Shown here: in pieces, positions 21,422 to 22,350 of the stretch
How the letters are laid out: every line of letters starts with the position of its first letter
Position numbering within the stretch: position 1 is the first letter of the stretch
Source: Acidimicrobiaceae bacterium
Lineage (GTDB): Bacteria; Actinomycetota; Acidimicrobiia; Acidimicrobiales; UBA8592
Length of the DNA: 22,350 nucleotides
Direction: 5' to 3'
Assembly: GCA_002715405.1 (NCBI GenBank)
Contig: PAZD01000049.1
Coordinates: 1 to 22,350, forward strand
Made by a program: the position numbers and the translations under genes
Notes under the pieces: model-generated
Databases searched by the model: none
What the model was told of the DNA's origin: nothing
The model's input: the letters and a program-made list of their open reading frames with translations, nothing else

Positions 21422-22350
21422 AAAGTTATCTCCCTTGTTCGATAGGTACTTCCCTTATCTCCCGTGATCCATCCACCAATGGTTGCAGAGAAAAGGCCCG
21501 CTGCTCCACCACCATAAAGGATAATAAGGCCGCCATTGGGCCGCAATTTCGGTAGAGTCGATCCGGCGAAAACCTCCGGAAGTCCTTCAGCGATTCCATC
21601 TGCTCCTCGGATTAACTCATCGGTTTCTCGGATGGAGTGATTGATTATTTCCTCATTCACCTGTTCTTTAGTCCACCCCGCTTCGACGAAACGAGAAGCA
21701 TGCTCAGGTCCAATAATCAGGATGGCATCGAAACCTATCACCAACTTGGGATGGACGTTCCCTATAATTCCGATAGCTAGGCTTCTCGCTAGTTCGTCAG
21801 GAGACCTCGAAAGCTGATCCACTATCATACGTGGGCCTTCGCCTGGGAATAAGGTAACCGTATTCTGATTTGAGGAGAAACTCTGATCTTGTGCGTAAGA
21901 AGGCCATGGCGACCCTTCTTCGTCTTCAGCAAAGCAGAGCCCATATTTCGCTGGGCTGCCATGAGTAGCCCGATCAACTTCTCCTGGCCGCCCGCCCCCT
22001 ACATTACGAATTGTAAGTTGGACCGCCCTTCCAATAGTGCTATTTGCCCGATTCCCTTGACCGAGCAAGTTCATCCCTGAGTTCATGCCTATGGACTTCC
22101 GAATCGGCCCATTAACAAAAATAATTGGCCCTACGGGCATAGTGGTAGCAAGCAAACCATGCATATTGAATTCATCTGTGCAAGCAGTTTCTAAAGCAGT
22201 AATAACCACTGGCAAGTATTCAGGCTTACAGCCAGCCATAACTGCGTTGATAGCGACCTTTTCGACCGTGAGATCTACAAGATTCGGTGGTACAAGAGCG
22301 ATAACTTCACCTGGCTCTCGCGTAGTTCCCTTAAGCATCGCATTTACTCG
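21418..22350 (-). CDS. Uncharacterised partner of the UGSC selenoprotein, 5' end outside window
   Basis: A large conserved protein, 310 residues visible. The frame stays open to the right edge: four more codons precede the first visible ATG (22338), and their sequence Arg-Val-Asn-Ala continues smoothly into the protein, so the true start is probably beyond the window. Visible blocks, numbered from that ATG: EKVAINAVMAGCKPEYLPVV (26-45, Cys37), HGLLATTMPVGPIIFVNGPI (60-79), GQGNRANSTIGRAVQL (93-108), KYGLCFAEDEEGSPW (131-145, Cys135) and GGLIILYGGGAAGLFSATIGGW near the C-terminus. No signal peptide or clear catalytic domain of a named family is recognised. The ATGA overlap with the selenoprotein gene indicates a two-component system, probably two subunits of one enzyme. 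Function unknown. Confidence 0.82.
   Translation of the reverse strand, partial: RVNAMLKGTTREPGEVIALVPPNLVDLTVEKVAINAVMAGCKPEYLPVVITALETACTDEFNMHGLLATTMPVGPIIFVNGPIRKSIGMNSGMNLLGQGNRANSTIGRAVQLTIRNVGGGRPGEVDRATHGSPAKYGLCFAEDEEGSPWPSYAQDQSFSSNQNTVTLFPGEGPRMIVDQLSRSPDELARSLAIGIIGNVHPKLVIGFDAILIIGPEHASRFVEAGWTKEQVNEEIINHSIRETDELIRGADGIAEGLPEVFAGSTLPKLRPNGGLIILYGGGAAGLFSATIGGWITGDKGSTYRTREITL

Overview
The window looks like a compact chromosomal segment (GC in the mid-40s by eye) from a free-living, probably marine, actinobacterium close to Acidimicrobiia. Supporting signs are an F420-type luciferase-like oxidoreductase, CaiB-type CoA-transferase, acyl-CoA dehydrogenase, SDR and P450 genes, actinobacterial-style lipoproteins and many apparently leaderless transcripts. 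The lineage is an inference. I see no rRNA, tRNA, IS element, prophage or CRISPR array.

Layout. 1-2004: the start of a lipoprotein gene cut by the left edge and a divergent ProA-like dehydrogenase, both on minus. 2117-4063: uracil-DNA glycosylase (ung) and a GpgS-like glycosyltransferase on plus. 4068-6273: an NAD-dependent epimerase-like protein and an acyl-CoA dehydrogenase on minus. 6359-7091: a Phd/YefM-VapC type II toxin-antitoxin operon with a clear TGTACA operator. 7094-9396: a divergent pair, an SDR of hydroxyacyl-CoA dehydrogenase type and a class III CoA-transferase. 9453-10718: an orphan Leu/Ile/Val-type binding lipoprotein. 10712-11668: a D-2-hydroxyacid dehydrogenase. 11701-14236: cystathionine beta-synthase and cystathionine gamma-synthase/lyase with overlapping ends, a transsulfuration unit. 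14249-16503: an F420-type LLM oxidoreductase and a cytochrome P450, divergent. 16515-18755: a thioredoxin-fold protein without a CxxC, a CapA-like protein and a small secreted/membrane protein. 18822-20911: MutY and a YcaQ/AlkZ-like DNA glycosylase. 20906-22350: a two-gene unit on minus with a selenoprotein.

The main discovery is at 20906-21421. Two apparently separate short reading frames are one gene read through an in-frame UGA at 21143-21145. The UGA is followed by Gly-Ser-Cys (a UGSC motif) and by a hairpin at the position and with the loop guanine expected for a bacterial SECIS element. The gene overlaps by ATGA an uncharacterised partner gene that runs off the right edge. The UGSCTTC site resembles the selenocysteine site of glycine reductase GrdB, so a reductive chemistry is possible but unproven.

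Two genome-wide habits also show. At least eight genes have TANNNT exactly 6-7 nt before the start codon and no Shine-Dalgarno sequence, as expected for leaderless mRNAs, while the other genes mostly carry a purine-rich SD. All seven convergent gene pairs are separated by 12 bp or less or overlap, so there is no room for ordinary intergenic terminators. Both point to a streamlined genome with many single-gene transcription units. Intergenic stretches over 300 bases do not occur.
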